Notes under the pieces: model-generated
Seen by the model: the letters and a program-made list of their open reading frames with translations, nothing else
What the model was told of the DNA's origin: nothing
Databases searched by the model: none
Program-made: the position numbers and the translations under genes
Shown here: piece after piece, positions 48,394 to 56,248 of the stretch
How positions within the stretch are numbered: position 1 is the first letter of the stretch
Layout of the letters: every line of letters starts with the position of its first letter
Assembly (NCBI GenBank): GCA_963840075.1
Contig: CAWIXS010000010.1
Coordinates: 1 to 64,000 of the forward strand
Direction: 5' to 3'
DNA from: AWTP1-13 sp963840075
GTDB taxonomy: Bacteria; Pseudomonadota; Alphaproteobacteria; Rhizobiales; Hyphomicrobiaceae
Length of the DNA stretch: 64,000 nt

Positions 48394-50493
48394 TCATATC
48401 CGCCCTTCCGCGATCAGCTCGATGGCCTCGTCGACTGCCTTGAGGGCGGTCTTGAGCCGGACCTTCTGTGCCTTGTTGAGCCGGTCCACGGCCACGCGCG
48501 TGGAGAGCGGCACGCCGATCTCCGTATCCGCGAGCTGCTGGCCGATGACGGTTGCGAGCAGGGTGCGCTGGGCGTCGATGACGGCCTCGACGATCGCACG
48601 CGGGAGGCCGCCCTTGTTGGCAGCCTCTCTGAGGCGCTCGGCGCTCGCGCGGGCGCGCACGTCGTGGCGGATGGAGAGGACGCGGGCCGCCGTGAAGATC
48701 GGCATCAGGCCGTATTTCTTCAGGTCGATGCGGCCCTTCTCGTCGACCCTGAAGCGGCCGAACATGGTGAAAGGGTTGTCGCGCCGGCGCGCCGCCTCGA
48801 TCAGCAGGTTCTGGAAGTCGATGGCCGCGTGCGCGCGGTCGTAGGCATGGGCCCAGACCTGGTCGGCCTGCTGAGCGTCGCCGTGCACCGGCACGCAGTC
48901 GAAGAAGATGTCGACGTTGAGGAGGTGGGTGGCTCGCTCCCCGGTCATCCACTTGTCGATGGTGGCGTGCCAGTCCGCGACGCTCTTGCGCCAGGCCCGG
49001 TTCCTCGCCATCACGCCGCCCTTGCACAGGGGCACGCCGGCGGCGTCGAGCGTCTCGCTCATGCGGATGCCGAGCTGCTCGAAGTAGAGGTCCTCCGGTC
49101 CGCTCTCGGCGCCCTCCGCGTAGACGATGGCATTGTCCTGGTCGGCGGCGAGCTGGCTCTCGCCGCGCCCGGCGGAGCCCAGCACCAGCACCGCGTAGGG
49201 CACCGGCGGCGAGCCGAAGCCCTCCTGGCGCAGCGCCTCCTCGGCGAGCTCGGCGGCGCGCCGGGTCATGGCGCAGATCTCCGCGCTCACCACGGAGCAG
49301 ATGGTGAGCGGGCCCACCTGCTCCTCCATCAGGCTCCGCGCCATCAGCGTGAGGCGCCCCCAGGCGGCTGCCAGCTCCGCGGCGGCGGTGGCGCTGTCGA
49401 TGGCGTCGCCCAGCACGATGGCGGTGGTGGCGCGATGGCCGAGGAGGTTGCGCGTCGTCACCGCCCCAACGATCGCGCCGGTGGCGTCGGTGACGCCCAG
49501 ATGGCGGAAGCCCAGCCGCTCGATGCGGCCGATGGCGCGATAGAGGAAGGCATCGTCGGGGAGCGTCTGCAGCGGCGCCTTGGCCAGGGGGCCGATGGGC
49601 TTGGAGAGCGCGGCCTCGCCGTCGGCGTCGATGGCGCGCAACAGGTCGCGCTCGGTGACGATGCCGGCCGCGCCGGAGGCCAGTCGCACGAACACGCTCG
49701 AGATGCGCTTCTCGATGATGCGGCGCATGGCCTCGCGCACCGTCGTCTCCGGGCTGGCGAATACCGGCGGAGCGCTCATGACATCGCGCACCCTGTGGCG
49801 GTAGGGGAAGCTGTCGATGCGGGCGAGCACGGGGCTCGCGTCGACCGGCGCCTGCGCCGCCGGCGTGTAGCCGCCGATGCCGGCGGCGTCGCGCTCTGCC
49901 AGCGCCCGGCTCGCCGCCTCGGCTTCCGCCAGCGTGCGGATGTCCTTGGCGCGGAGCAGCGGGATCAGGGCCTGGAAGATCTCGCCCGCGGCGCGCGCGT
50001 CGCCGAGCGCCGAGTGCCGGCCCCGCAAGGCGACGCCGAGCCACTGGCACAGCGCCTCCAGCCCGTAGTCGGCGAGCGTCGGCGAGGCGAGCCTCGCCAG
50101 CGTGCGCACGTCGAGCGCGCGAAAGCGCGGCACCGGGCGGCCCGCCAAGCGATACTCCCGCTCCAGGATCGCGAGGTCGTAGGCGGTGGCGTAGCCGATC
50201 ACGATGGCGCGGCCGATGTAGGCCTCGAGCAGGCCGGCGATGTCGCTGAAGGGGGACGCGGAGGCGACCTTGGCGTCGGTGATGCCGTGCACGGCTACCG
50301 CCGCCGCGGGGATCGGGGTGCCGGGGTTGACGAGGCGCTCGAAGCGGTCGTCGGGGCGCATGCGGCCCGCGGCCAGGGGCAGCGCGGCAATCTGGACGAT
50401 GCGCGCATTGCGCGAGTCGAGCCCCGTGGTCTCGGTGTCGAGCGCGACGGCGTCGAGCGCGATCAGCGGCGTCGAGTAGGACGTTTCGGGCAA
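48394..50493 (-). CDS. DnaQ-like exonuclease fused to CBS pair and DUF294 nucleotidyltransferase
   Basis: 699 residues, three functional parts. Residues about 12-180 are a DEDDh exonuclease (Asp19/Glu21 in LDTETTGLD; HGITDAKV; RGRHSALGDARAAG). A CBS pair follows at about 235-355 (VRDVMSAPPVFASPETTV; GIVTERDLLRAI). A DUF294 nucleotidyltransferase follows with LVLGSAGRGESQLAADQDN near 440 and a helical substrate-binding C-terminus. The CBS pair suggests nucleotide regulation of the other two. Cellular role unknown. It is alone on its strand between a TAXI gene and an NTF2-like gene. Confidence 0.88.
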   Translation of the reverse strand: MPETSYSTPLIALDAVALDTETTGLDSRNARIVQIAALPLAAGRMRPDDRFERLVNPGTPIPAAAVAVHGITDAKVASASPFSDIAGLLEAYIGRAIVIGYATAYDLAILEREYRLAGRPVPRFRALDVRTLARLASPTLADYGLEALCQWLGVALRGRHSALGDARAAGEIFQALIPLLRAKDIRTLAEAEAASRALAERDAAGIGGYTPAAQAPVDASPVLARIDSFPYRHRVRDVMSAPPVFASPETTVREAMRRIIEKRISSVFVRLASGAAGIVTERDLLRAIDADGEAALSKPIGPLAKAPLQTLPDDAFLYRAIGRIERLGFRHLGVTDATGAIVGAVTTRNLLGHRATTAIVLGDAIDSATAAAELAAAWGRLTLMARSLMEEQVGPLTICSVVSAEICAMTRRAAELAEEALRQEGFGSPPVPYAVLVLGSAGRGESQLAADQDNAIVYAEGAESGPEDLYFEQLGIRMSETLDAAGVPLCKGGVMARNRAWRKSVADWHATIDKWMTGERATHLLNVDIFFDCVPVHGDAQQADQVWAHAYDRAHAAIDFQNLLIEAARRRDNPFTMFGRFRVDEKGRIDLKKYGLMPIFTAARVLSIRHDVRARASAERLREAANKGGLPRAIVEAVIDAQRTLLATVIGQQLADTEIGVPLSTRVAVDRLNKAQKVRLKTALKAVDEAIELIAEGRI

Positions 50494-50523
50494 AGGAGCC
50501 CCCTATTCGCGGCAAGTCGGGCC

Positions 50524-50597
50524 GGCAATGGCCAATGGCCAATGGCGAATGGCGCAGTCTACCCCCCACTCGCCATTTCGCCATTCGTCATTCGCCG
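50524..50597. repeat. AATGGCGAATGG inverted repeat
   Basis: GGCAATGGCCAATGGCCAAT and GGCGAATGGCG are mirrored by CGCCATTTCGCCATTCG and TCATTCGCC. The left arm itself contains three direct copies of CAATGGC. It lies between the exonuclease fusion ATG and the end of the NTF2-like gene, so it sits where the promoter of the exonuclease gene should be. Confidence 0.75.
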
Positions 50598-50604
50598 AAT
50601 CCAA

Positions 50605-51060
50605 TCAGAACATGCCGTTGCTGTTGGCGGGCTTCTCGGCGACGGGCTGGATCACGTCCCAGTGCTCGACCACCTTGCCGTTCTGCAGGCGGAAGATGTC
50701 GACGATGGCGACGCCGCGCTCGCCGGGCTCGCGCACCGAATGCACGTGCAGGATGACATAGTCGCCGTCGGCGAAGGCGCGCTTGATCTCGCTCCTCGCC
50801 TTGGGGAACTTCTGCTTGCGCCAGGCGATGAACTTCTTCAGCCCCTCGGCGCCGTCCTCGGCCATCGGGTTGTGCTGCTTGTAGTAGGCCCCCAGGTGCT
50901 TGGAGGCGGCTTCGAAGTCGTGCTGGTTCAGCGCCTTGTCGTAGAGGTCGAGCACGATCCTCTTGTTGGCCTCCTCCTGGGGCGTATTGCCGGCGCTGGC
51001 GAGGGTGGCGGCGCACGCCAGGCAGAGGGCGGCGAGCACGGCGATGGCGATGCGCTGCAT
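50605..51060 (-). CDS. Secreted SnoaL/NTF2-like protein
   Basis: 151 residues from the ATG at 51060, with GGAAGGAG upstream. A signal peptide (MQRIAIAVLAALCLACAATL) precedes an NTF2-like fold (KRIVLDLYDKALNQHDFEAA, KHLGAYYKQHNPMAEDGAEG, NGKVVEHWDVIQPV), the SnoaL-like cone-shaped pocket family. Relatives are predicted lyases, isomerases or ester-cyclase-like proteins. Periplasmic; ligand unknown. Confidence 0.8.
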   Translation of the reverse strand: MQRIAIAVLAALCLACAATLASAGNTPQEEANKRIVLDLYDKALNQHDFEAASKHLGAYYKQHNPMAEDGAEGLKKFIAWRKQKFPKARSEIKRAFADGDYVILHVHSVREPGERGVAIVDIFRLQNGKVVEHWDVIQPVAEKPANSNGMF

Positions 51061-51211
51061 GGGGCGGTCTCCTTCCCTTCGTTCCGCCTCCATAGCTACA
51101 CGCTCGGCGCGCCGACTTCCATGCAATCGTGAGGAGGTGTCGGGCCGTCAGGGTCTGATCCGGACGCCGTCAGCTTGCCTCCTTCCGGTGGCTTTTCTCG
51201 CGGTGTGAGAT

Positions 51212-51238
51212 GGGGTCAGACCCGCAGGATCTGACCCC
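51212..51238. repeat. GGGGTCAGACCC palindrome
   Basis: GGGGTCAGACCCGCAGGATCTGACCCC, an almost perfect hairpin 34 bases before the HdeA/B-like ATG. A decayed half-unit (CCGTCAGGGTCTGATCC) lies near 51148. Confidence 0.85.
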
Positions 51239-51271
51239 AACTCGGATTGGAGGCTTAGAGGAGAACCGAAC

Positions 51272-51592
51272 ATGAGGAGGCATGCTCTCGCAAGCGTGGT
51301 CGCTTCAGTGGTCGCTGTCGTGGCGATCTCTTACGCGACGCAGGCTGCGCAGATCGATATGTCGAGGATGACCTGCAAGAGCCTGCTGCAGGCCCTTCCA
51401 AGCGACCCCGGCGGGGCGAACCTGATGTGGATGAGCGGATATTTGGCGGGCAGAGCGGGGGTGACGATCTTCGACACGGAGCGGCACATCAAAGCCGCAC
51501 GTCAACTGGGCTATCTGTGCCGGAGCAATCCCAACGCGTTGGCCATCGAGGTCTATCGCCGCGCCCTGGCTGACAATTCGGGCCAACTTTGA
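51272..51592 (+). CDS. HdeA/HdeB-like acid-stress chaperone family protein
   Basis: 106 residues. A signal peptide (MRRHALASVVASVVAVVAIS) is followed by the HdeA/B pattern: Cys35 in DMSRMTCKSLL, MWMSGYLAGRAG, and Cys83 in GYLCRSNPNAL, the pair forming one disulfide. HdeA/B proteins are periplasmic acid-activated chaperones. Both flanks hold the same palindromic repeat. Confidence 0.75.
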   Translation: MRRHALASVVASVVAVVAISYATQAAQIDMSRMTCKSLLQALPSDPGGANLMWMSGYLAGRAGVTIFDTERHIKAARQLGYLCRSNPNALAIEVYRRALADNSGQL

Positions 51593-51620
51593 GGGGGTCA
51601 GACCTTTGCGGGTCTGACCT
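51593..51620. repeat. GGGGTCAGACC palindrome after the HdeA/B-like gene
   Basis: GGGGGTCAGACCTTTGCGGG and TCTGACCT form a hairpin starting on the base after the gene's TGA. With the copy at 51212 it brackets the gene. It may have a terminator role. Confidence 0.8.
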
Positions 51621-51781
51621 CATGCGAGCCCGTCGACCCGGAAGCCGAGCCCCGACCGCCGAGCCGGGGCGAGGCTGTCCGGGACCTCGGGAGGCCGGGC
51701 TCCGACTCGCTTTACGAGGTCCCGGTCCTAAGCGCTGCTCGCCTGTGGCTCGCATCGCTTCGACCGGGATGACGGGTGGCG

Positions 51782-51822
51782 AAAAAAGCAAGGTCCGCCG
51801 GGGGTGGCGTCCCCGGCGGACC
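51782..51822 (-). terminator. Rho-independent terminator of the iron-binding protein gene
   Basis: On the minus strand GGTCCGCCGGGG (51822-51811) pairs perfectly with CCCCGGCGGACC, followed by TTGCTTTTTTC. This is a 12-bp GC stem with a T run, located 45-85 bases past the stop of the gene at 51867. It is the clearest intrinsic terminator in the window. Confidence 0.85.
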
Positions 51823-51866
51823 GCGGGAAGGCGGATGATCTCCGCCCCCCTCGGCCCGGCCGTCCG

Positions 51867-52928
51867 CTACGAGCTGGGGCCGGCGTCGAAGTTGACCTCG
51901 TCGACCAGCTCCGAGGCCCGGCGACGGTGCTTGCTGAGGTTCTCCAAGGGCAGCGGGTCGGCCTTGATCGGCCCCCAGCTCTGCACGATCTGCGACGGCG
52001 GCACCTTCGGGCTCACCGGGTACTCGTTGTTGGCGTTGGCATAGAGCTTCTGCGCCTCGTCGGAAGCGAGGTATTCCATGAGCCTGACCGCATTGGCCTT
52101 GTTCGGGGCGTGCTTGGCCATCGCCATCCCGGAGATGTTGACGTGGGTGCCCCGGTCCTTGGCATTCGGGAACAGGAGCTTGATGGCGGCGGCCCACTTC
52201 TTCTGCTCAGGGACCTTCTCGTTCTTGGTCATGAGCGCCATGTAATAGGTGTTGCCCAGCGCCAGATCGCACTTGCCCGAGGCGATGTCGCGCGCCTGCT
52301 CGCGGTCGCCGCCGGCCGGCTTGTGGGCCAGGTTGTCCTTCACCCCCTTCAGCCATTGCTCCGCGAACGCCTCGCCCTTGTGGGCGATGATGGTGGCGAT
52401 CAGCGAGGTATTGTAGACGTGCTGGCCGGAGCGGATGCACAGCCTGCCCTTCCACTTCGGGTCGGCGAGGTCCTCGTAGGTGATGGCGTCCTGCTTCACG
52501 CGCTCCTTGGAGGCGTAGACGACGCGCCCGCGCATGGTGAGGCCGAACCAGTGCTTGTCGGGGTCGCGGAACTGCGCCGGGATGGCGCCGGCGAGCACGG
52601 CCGACTCGATGGGCTGGGTGAGGCCCGCATCCTTCGCCTCGGAGAGGCGGCCGGCGTCGACCGTGAACAGGAGGTCGGCCGGGCTGTTGCGGCCCTCCGC
52701 CGCCAGGCGCTCGTTGAGCCCGGCCGCCGCGTAGACCACGTTGGTCTTGATGCCGGTCTTGTCGGTGAAGGCCTTGAGCAGCGGGTCGATCAGCTGGGGC
52801 TGGCGGTAGGAGTAGATGTTGACCTCGCCTTGCGCCAGCGCGGGAGGGACGAGCGCTGTGAGCCCAGCGAGCGCGAGAGCCAGTCCTGCAGTGGCGTAGG
52901 TGCCGCGCGCCTTGAATGTGGCCTGCAT
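51867..52928 (-). CDS. Periplasmic Fe(III)-binding protein (FbpA/FutA family)
   Basis: 353 residues from the second of two tandem ATGs (52928), better spaced from GGAGGAG than 52931. A signal peptide (ATAGLALALAGLTALVPPAL) is followed by GEVNIYSYRQPQLIDPLLKA, DLLFTVDAGRLSEAKDAGL and the twin-Tyr metal ligands in NTYYMALM, as in class FbpA ferric-binding proteins. No permease or ATPase genes are adjacent. Upstream, at 53074, is a candidate iron box. Confidence 0.9.
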   Translation of the reverse strand: MQATFKARGTYATAGLALALAGLTALVPPALAQGEVNIYSYRQPQLIDPLLKAFTDKTGIKTNVVYAAAGLNERLAAEGRNSPADLLFTVDAGRLSEAKDAGLTQPIESAVLAGAIPAQFRDPDKHWFGLTMRGRVVYASKERVKQDAITYEDLADPKWKGRLCIRSGQHVYNTSLIATIIAHKGEAFAEQWLKGVKDNLAHKPAGGDREQARDIASGKCDLALGNTYYMALMTKNEKVPEQKKWAAAIKLLFPNAKDRGTHVNISGMAMAKHAPNKANAVRLMEYLASDEAQKLYANANNEYPVSPKVPPSQIVQSWGPIKADPLPLENLSKHRRRASELVDEVNFDAGPSS

Positions 52929-53073
52929 CATCTCCTCCAGATCGGGGGCAAGAGCCCGGCATCGCAGGCGGGGCGCGCTTCCGACGCCCGCCCCGCACTC
53001 GACGTATCTAGTGCGAAAGTGTACTGCGACTGTCAAGAATTTCCGGGCCTTGCCGGATCAAAGCGGCGTATGC

Positions 53074-53088
53074 TTTGAATTGTTCTAA
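53074..53088. promoter_or_regulatory. Candidate iron-responsive (Irr/ICE-like) operator
   Basis: TTTGAATTGTTCTAA is a palindrome with one mismatch per half and resembles the iron control element (Irr box) described in Rhizobiales, as I recall it (TTxGAAnnnTTCxAA core). It lies about 150 bases upstream of the iron-binding protein start in an AT-richer spot, so iron-regulated expression of that gene is plausible. No promoter boxes with good spacing were found nearby. Confidence 0.35.
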
Positions 53089-53097
53089 TTCGAGGAA

Positions 53098-53148
53098 GTG
53101 GAGTCAGACCCGGGCCTTCGCCGGGCAGGCCCGCAGGGTCTGACCCCA
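53098..53148. repeat. GGAGTCAGACCC/GGGTCTGACCCC palindrome with inner hairpin
   Basis: GTGGAGTCAGACCC at the left and GGGTCTGACCCCACG at the right enclose CGGGCCTTCGCCGGGCAGGC, an inner stem. It is the largest unit of the family in this part. Confidence 0.8.
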
Positions 53149-53360
53149 CGCGCGCCGGCTGCCGGCCGAACCTGGACCGGCGCCGATGTGATTCACGATG
53201 TCAAAGAGCGCGGACGCCGGAGGCGGCCGTTTGCGCGGTTCGCAATGGTTGCCGGCGAGCCGGCGGCCATGCGGGCCTGGCGACGCGCGAATTGTAAGGG
53301 GTCACGGACCCGTCGGGAGAAAGAAGGGGGTGGCCGCCTGCGGTCGTGGCGAATCGGGCG

Positions 53361-53534
53361 TTAACGCCGAGGGCGGTGCGGCGTCGTCCTGCCCGCTGGC
53401 GCGGAGCTGGGCGGGACGATCAACACCTTGGTCTTGGCTTCGCTGAGGACTGCGCCATCGGTCGTGACCAGAGCGATCGACCATTCGCTCACGCCAGAGG
53501 TGCCAGCTTGGACGATGGCCCTGAGAGTGGCACC
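53361..53534 (-). pseudogene. Coding remnant directly after the dehalogenase stop codon
   Basis: In the same frame as the dehalogenase and just past its TAG, the sequence reads GATLRAIVQAGTSGVSEWSI, ALVTTDGAVLSEAKTKVLIV then PPSS to TAA at 53361. This is clearly protein-like, with a Ser/Thr/Val pattern of a beta-rich domain end, but has no start of its own. It may be the end of a lost gene. The rest of 53149-53360 shows no supportable gene. Confidence 0.3.
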
Positions 53535-54191
53535 CTACGCATCGAGGAGCGCGCGCAGGTCGCGGGCGGTGCGGTCGGGGCGCAGGTCGGGGTACTCGTC
53601 CGGGGCGCCGAGGCGGTTGACCCACACGCAGCGCAGGCCGAAGGCCTTGGCGCCGGCGATGTCCCAGCGGTTGGAGGACTGGAACGAGACGCCGGCGGGC
53701 GTGGCGCCGAGCTTGGCAAGCGCCACCTCGTAGACCTTGGGCGCCGGCTTGAAGATGCCCGCGTGGACCACCGAGATCACGGCGTCGAGGACCTTGTCGA
53801 GCTTGGCTGCGCGCACGGCGTCGTTGAGCATGTCGGCGTCGCCGTTGGAGAGGATCGCCAGCTTGTCGCCGCGCGCCTTCAGCGTGGAGAGCACCTCGCC
53901 GACCTCGGGATAGGGGCCCATGGTGCGGTAGGAGGCGAGGAGGCGCGAGCGCACGTCGGTGGAGATGCCGCCGCCCACCTCGGCGATGGCGAAGTCGAGG
54001 CTCCTCTGCGCCAGCATCCAGAACATCGCCTGCCGGCCCGCCAGGCTGTAGACCCAGGTGTACTCCAGGTGCTTGGCGCGCCAGATGATGGAGAGCTCGC
54101 GCCACTTGGGCCCGATGGCGTCCTTCTGGCGCTCGGCCGCGGAATGCACATCGAACAGCGTGCCGTAGGCGTCGAAGACGTAGATGGCCAT
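53535..54191 (-). CDS. Haloacid dehalogenase type II
   Basis: 218 residues, the usual size of (S)-2-haloacid dehalogenases. The nucleophile is Asp7 in YVFDAYGTLFDV; LSNG supplies the second motif Ser/Asn, KPAPKVYEVAL the Lys motif, and SSNRWDIAGAKAFGL the Asp motif. It hydrolyses 2-haloalkanoic acids to 2-hydroxy acids or an analogous phosphate-free substrate. Next to 3-hydroxyisobutyrate dehydrogenase, 27 bases apart. Confidence 0.92.
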   Translation of the reverse strand: MAIYVFDAYGTLFDVHSAAERQKDAIGPKWRELSIIWRAKHLEYTWVYSLAGRQAMFWMLAQRSLDFAIAEVGGGISTDVRSRLLASYRTMGPYPEVGEVLSTLKARGDKLAILSNGDADMLNDAVRAAKLDKVLDAVISVVHAGIFKPAPKVYEVALAKLGATPAGVSFQSSNRWDIAGAKAFGLRCVWVNRLGAPDEYPDLRPDRTARDLRALLDA

Positions 54192-54218
54192 GGAATGCTC
54201 CCTCGCCTCGCCCGCGGA

Positions 54219-55103
54219 TCAGGCCTTGCCGCGGATCAGATGGATGATCCCTGAGAAGTCCGTGCCGCCCTCGCCCCAGGCGTTGTGGAGCCCGTACATC
54301 TGCGCCGCGGCTGCGCCCAGCGGCGTGGTCGCGCCGGACGCGGAGGCCGCCTCCTGGGCGAGCTTCAGGTCCTTCAGCATCAGGGCGGAGGCGAACCCGG
54401 GCTTGTAGCTGTTGTTGGCGGGCGAGGTGGGCACGAGGCCGGGCACCGGGCAGTAGCTGGTGAGCGCCCAGGATTGGCCCGAGGAGACGGAGGTCACGTC
54501 GAACAGCGCCTGATGCGAGAGCCCGAGCTTCTCGGCCAGCACGAACGCCTCGCAGACGCCGATCATGGCGACCGCCAGCATCATGTTGTTGCAGATCTTG
54601 GTGGCCTGGCCGGCGCCGGCCTCGCCGCAGTGCACGATGCGCTTGCCCATCGCCTCCAGCACCGGCTTGGCGCGGTCGAAGGCCTCCTTGGCGCCGCCGC
54701 ACATGAAGGTCAGCGTGGCGGCCTCGGCGCCGCCGACGCCGCCGGAGACGGGGGCGTCGAGGGAGACCATCCGGGCCTCGGCGGCGAGCTTGTGGGCGGT
54801 GCGGGCGGAGGCCACGTCGATGGTGGAGGAGTTGACGATGAGCGTGCCCGGCGCTGCGGCCTCGAGCATGCCGCCGCTCCAGACGGCGAGGGTATCCTTG
54901 CCCGCGGGGAGCATGGTGACGACGACCTCGGCGTCCTTGGCGGCCTCGGCTGCGGACGCGGCCTTGGCGACGCCGCGCGCTTCGGCCTTGGCGACGTTGG
55001 CCGCGACGAGATCGAAGCCCTTCACCTGGTGCCCCTGCTTGACGAGGTTGCCGGCCATGGGGACGCCCATGTTGCCGAGCCCGATGAACCCGATCCTGGC
55101 CAT
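54219..55103 (-). CDS. 3-hydroxyisobutyrate dehydrogenase family protein
   Basis: 294 residues from the ATG at 55103, with GGAGGAAAC upstream. NAD-binding GFIGLGNMGVPMAGNL starts at 5, the substrate motif DAPVSGGVGGA is near 117, and catalytic Lys169 is in GQATKICNNMML. The family oxidises 3-hydroxyisobutyrate or related beta-hydroxyacids in valine breakdown. The end of the gene faces the dehalogenase. A palindromic repeat lies in the leader. Confidence 0.92.
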   Translation of the reverse strand: MARIGFIGLGNMGVPMAGNLVKQGHQVKGFDLVAANVAKAEARGVAKAASAAEAAKDAEVVVTMLPAGKDTLAVWSGGMLEAAAPGTLIVNSSTIDVASARTAHKLAAEARMVSLDAPVSGGVGGAEAATLTFMCGGAKEAFDRAKPVLEAMGKRIVHCGEAGAGQATKICNNMMLAVAMIGVCEAFVLAEKLGLSHQALFDVTSVSSGQSWALTSYCPVPGLVPTSPANNSYKPGFASALMLKDLKLAQEAASASGATTPLGAAAAQMYGLHNAWGEGGTDFSGIIHLIRGKA

Positions 55104-55116
55104 TGTTTCCTCCGTC

Positions 55117-55143
55117 GGGGTCAGACCCTGCGGGTCTGACCCC
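55117..55143. repeat. GGGGTCAGACCC palindrome in the dehydrogenase leader
   Basis: A perfect hairpin, GGGGTCAGACCC...GGGTCTGACCCC, 14-40 bases upstream of the ATG at 55103, close to the ribosome site. It could affect translation. Confidence 0.85.
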
Positions 55144-55236
55144 TTGCTCCATCCGCATCTGTTTGTCCGAGCATAGCCATTCCCGCAAGATGCTCCACAG
55201 GGTTGCGTGTGTTGCCGCGGTCTGAGGTGGTGCCCT

Positions 55237-55263
55237 GGGGTCAGACCCGCAGGGTCTGACCCC
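55237..55263. repeat. GGGGTCAGACCC palindrome after the enoyl-CoA hydratase gene
   Basis: GGGGTCAGACCC with GGGTCTGACCCC, 10 bases beyond the hydratase stop (55273 on the minus strand), in the spacer to the dehydrogenase gene. Confidence 0.85.
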
Positions 55264-55272
55264 GGTCGACCC

Positions 55273-56064
55273 CTAACGGCCCTTGAAGCTCGGCTTGCGC
55301 TTGGCGAGGAAGGCGTCGAGGCCCTCGCGGAAGTCGGCGCTGCCGTAGCACTCGGCGATGAGGTCCTTGTCGTCGAAGCCGGCAAATCTGTCGCGCATGC
55401 GGCGTACCACCTCCTTGCCGGCGCGCATGGTGAGCGGCGCCTGGGTGGCGATCTGGTCGGCGAGGGCGTGGGCGCGCAGCATGAGGGCCTCGGGCGAATC
55501 GAACAGCTCGTTGACGAGGCCGATGGCGAGCGCCTCGTCGGCCTCGATCAGGCGGGTGGTCAGTAGCATGTCCATGGCGCGCCCGACGCCGGTCAGCAGG
55601 GCGACGCGGGCGATGTTGGCGGCCGAGAGGCAGTTGGCGAGCGTGCGCGCGATCGGGAAGCCGAACTTGAGATTGCCGGTGGCGAGTCTCAGGTCGCAGG
55701 CGGCGGCGATCACCGCAGCCCCGCCGGTGCAGATGCCGGGAATGGCGGCGATCACCGGCACCGCGCAGCGCTCGAGCCTGGCGAACATGGCCTCCATGCG
55801 CGCCTCGTAGGCGAGCCCGTCCTCGCCCGAGCGGAAGTCGCGGAACTGGGAGATGTCGGTGCCCGCCGCGAAGGCGCGCCCGCCGGCGCCGGTGAGGATC
55901 AGCGCCTTCACCGGGCCGTCGACGGCGAGGCCGGCGCAGATTTCGCCCAGGCGGTCGTACATGGCGAAGGTGAAGGCGTTGTGCGCCGCCGGCCGGTTGA
56001 AGGTGACGATGCCGGTGGCGCCTTTCACCTCGTAGAGCAGCTCGTCGCTCGGGGTGTCCTTCAT
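55273..56064 (-). CDS. Enoyl-CoA hydratase/isomerase family protein
   Basis: 263 residues from the ATG at 56064. The crotonase opening GIVTFNRPAAHNAFTFAMYD, oxyanion-hole segments GRAFAAGTDISQF and IPGICTGGAAVIAAACDLRL, and a C-terminal helix are present. The active-site acids are partly different from E. coli FadB-type hydratases, so a hydratase, isomerase or hydrolase role is open. Located with the 3-hydroxyisobutyrate dehydrogenase, consistent with valine or other branched-acid catabolism. Confidence 0.9.
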   Translation of the reverse strand: MKDTPSDELLYEVKGATGIVTFNRPAAHNAFTFAMYDRLGEICAGLAVDGPVKALILTGAGGRAFAAGTDISQFRDFRSGEDGLAYEARMEAMFARLERCAVPVIAAIPGICTGGAAVIAAACDLRLATGNLKFGFPIARTLANCLSAANIARVALLTGVGRAMDMLLTTRLIEADEALAIGLVNELFDSPEALMLRAHALADQIATQAPLTMRAGKEVVRRMRDRFAGFDDKDLIAECYGSADFREGLDAFLAKRKPSFKGR

Positions 56065-56248
56065 TGGGGTCTTGCATCTCTCCGCATTGCCTACGTCGTC
56101 GTGGCCGCGACCGCGACGCCGGGCATCGTGGCACATTTGCCCGGCTCTGTCGCTGCGGGCGGTGCCAAGCCGCGCGGGCCCGCTTCCCCCGTCGCTCTGC
56201 GGCAGAAATGCGATAGGATCGGCACGTCTCGCTCGGGGAGGAGCCGCG

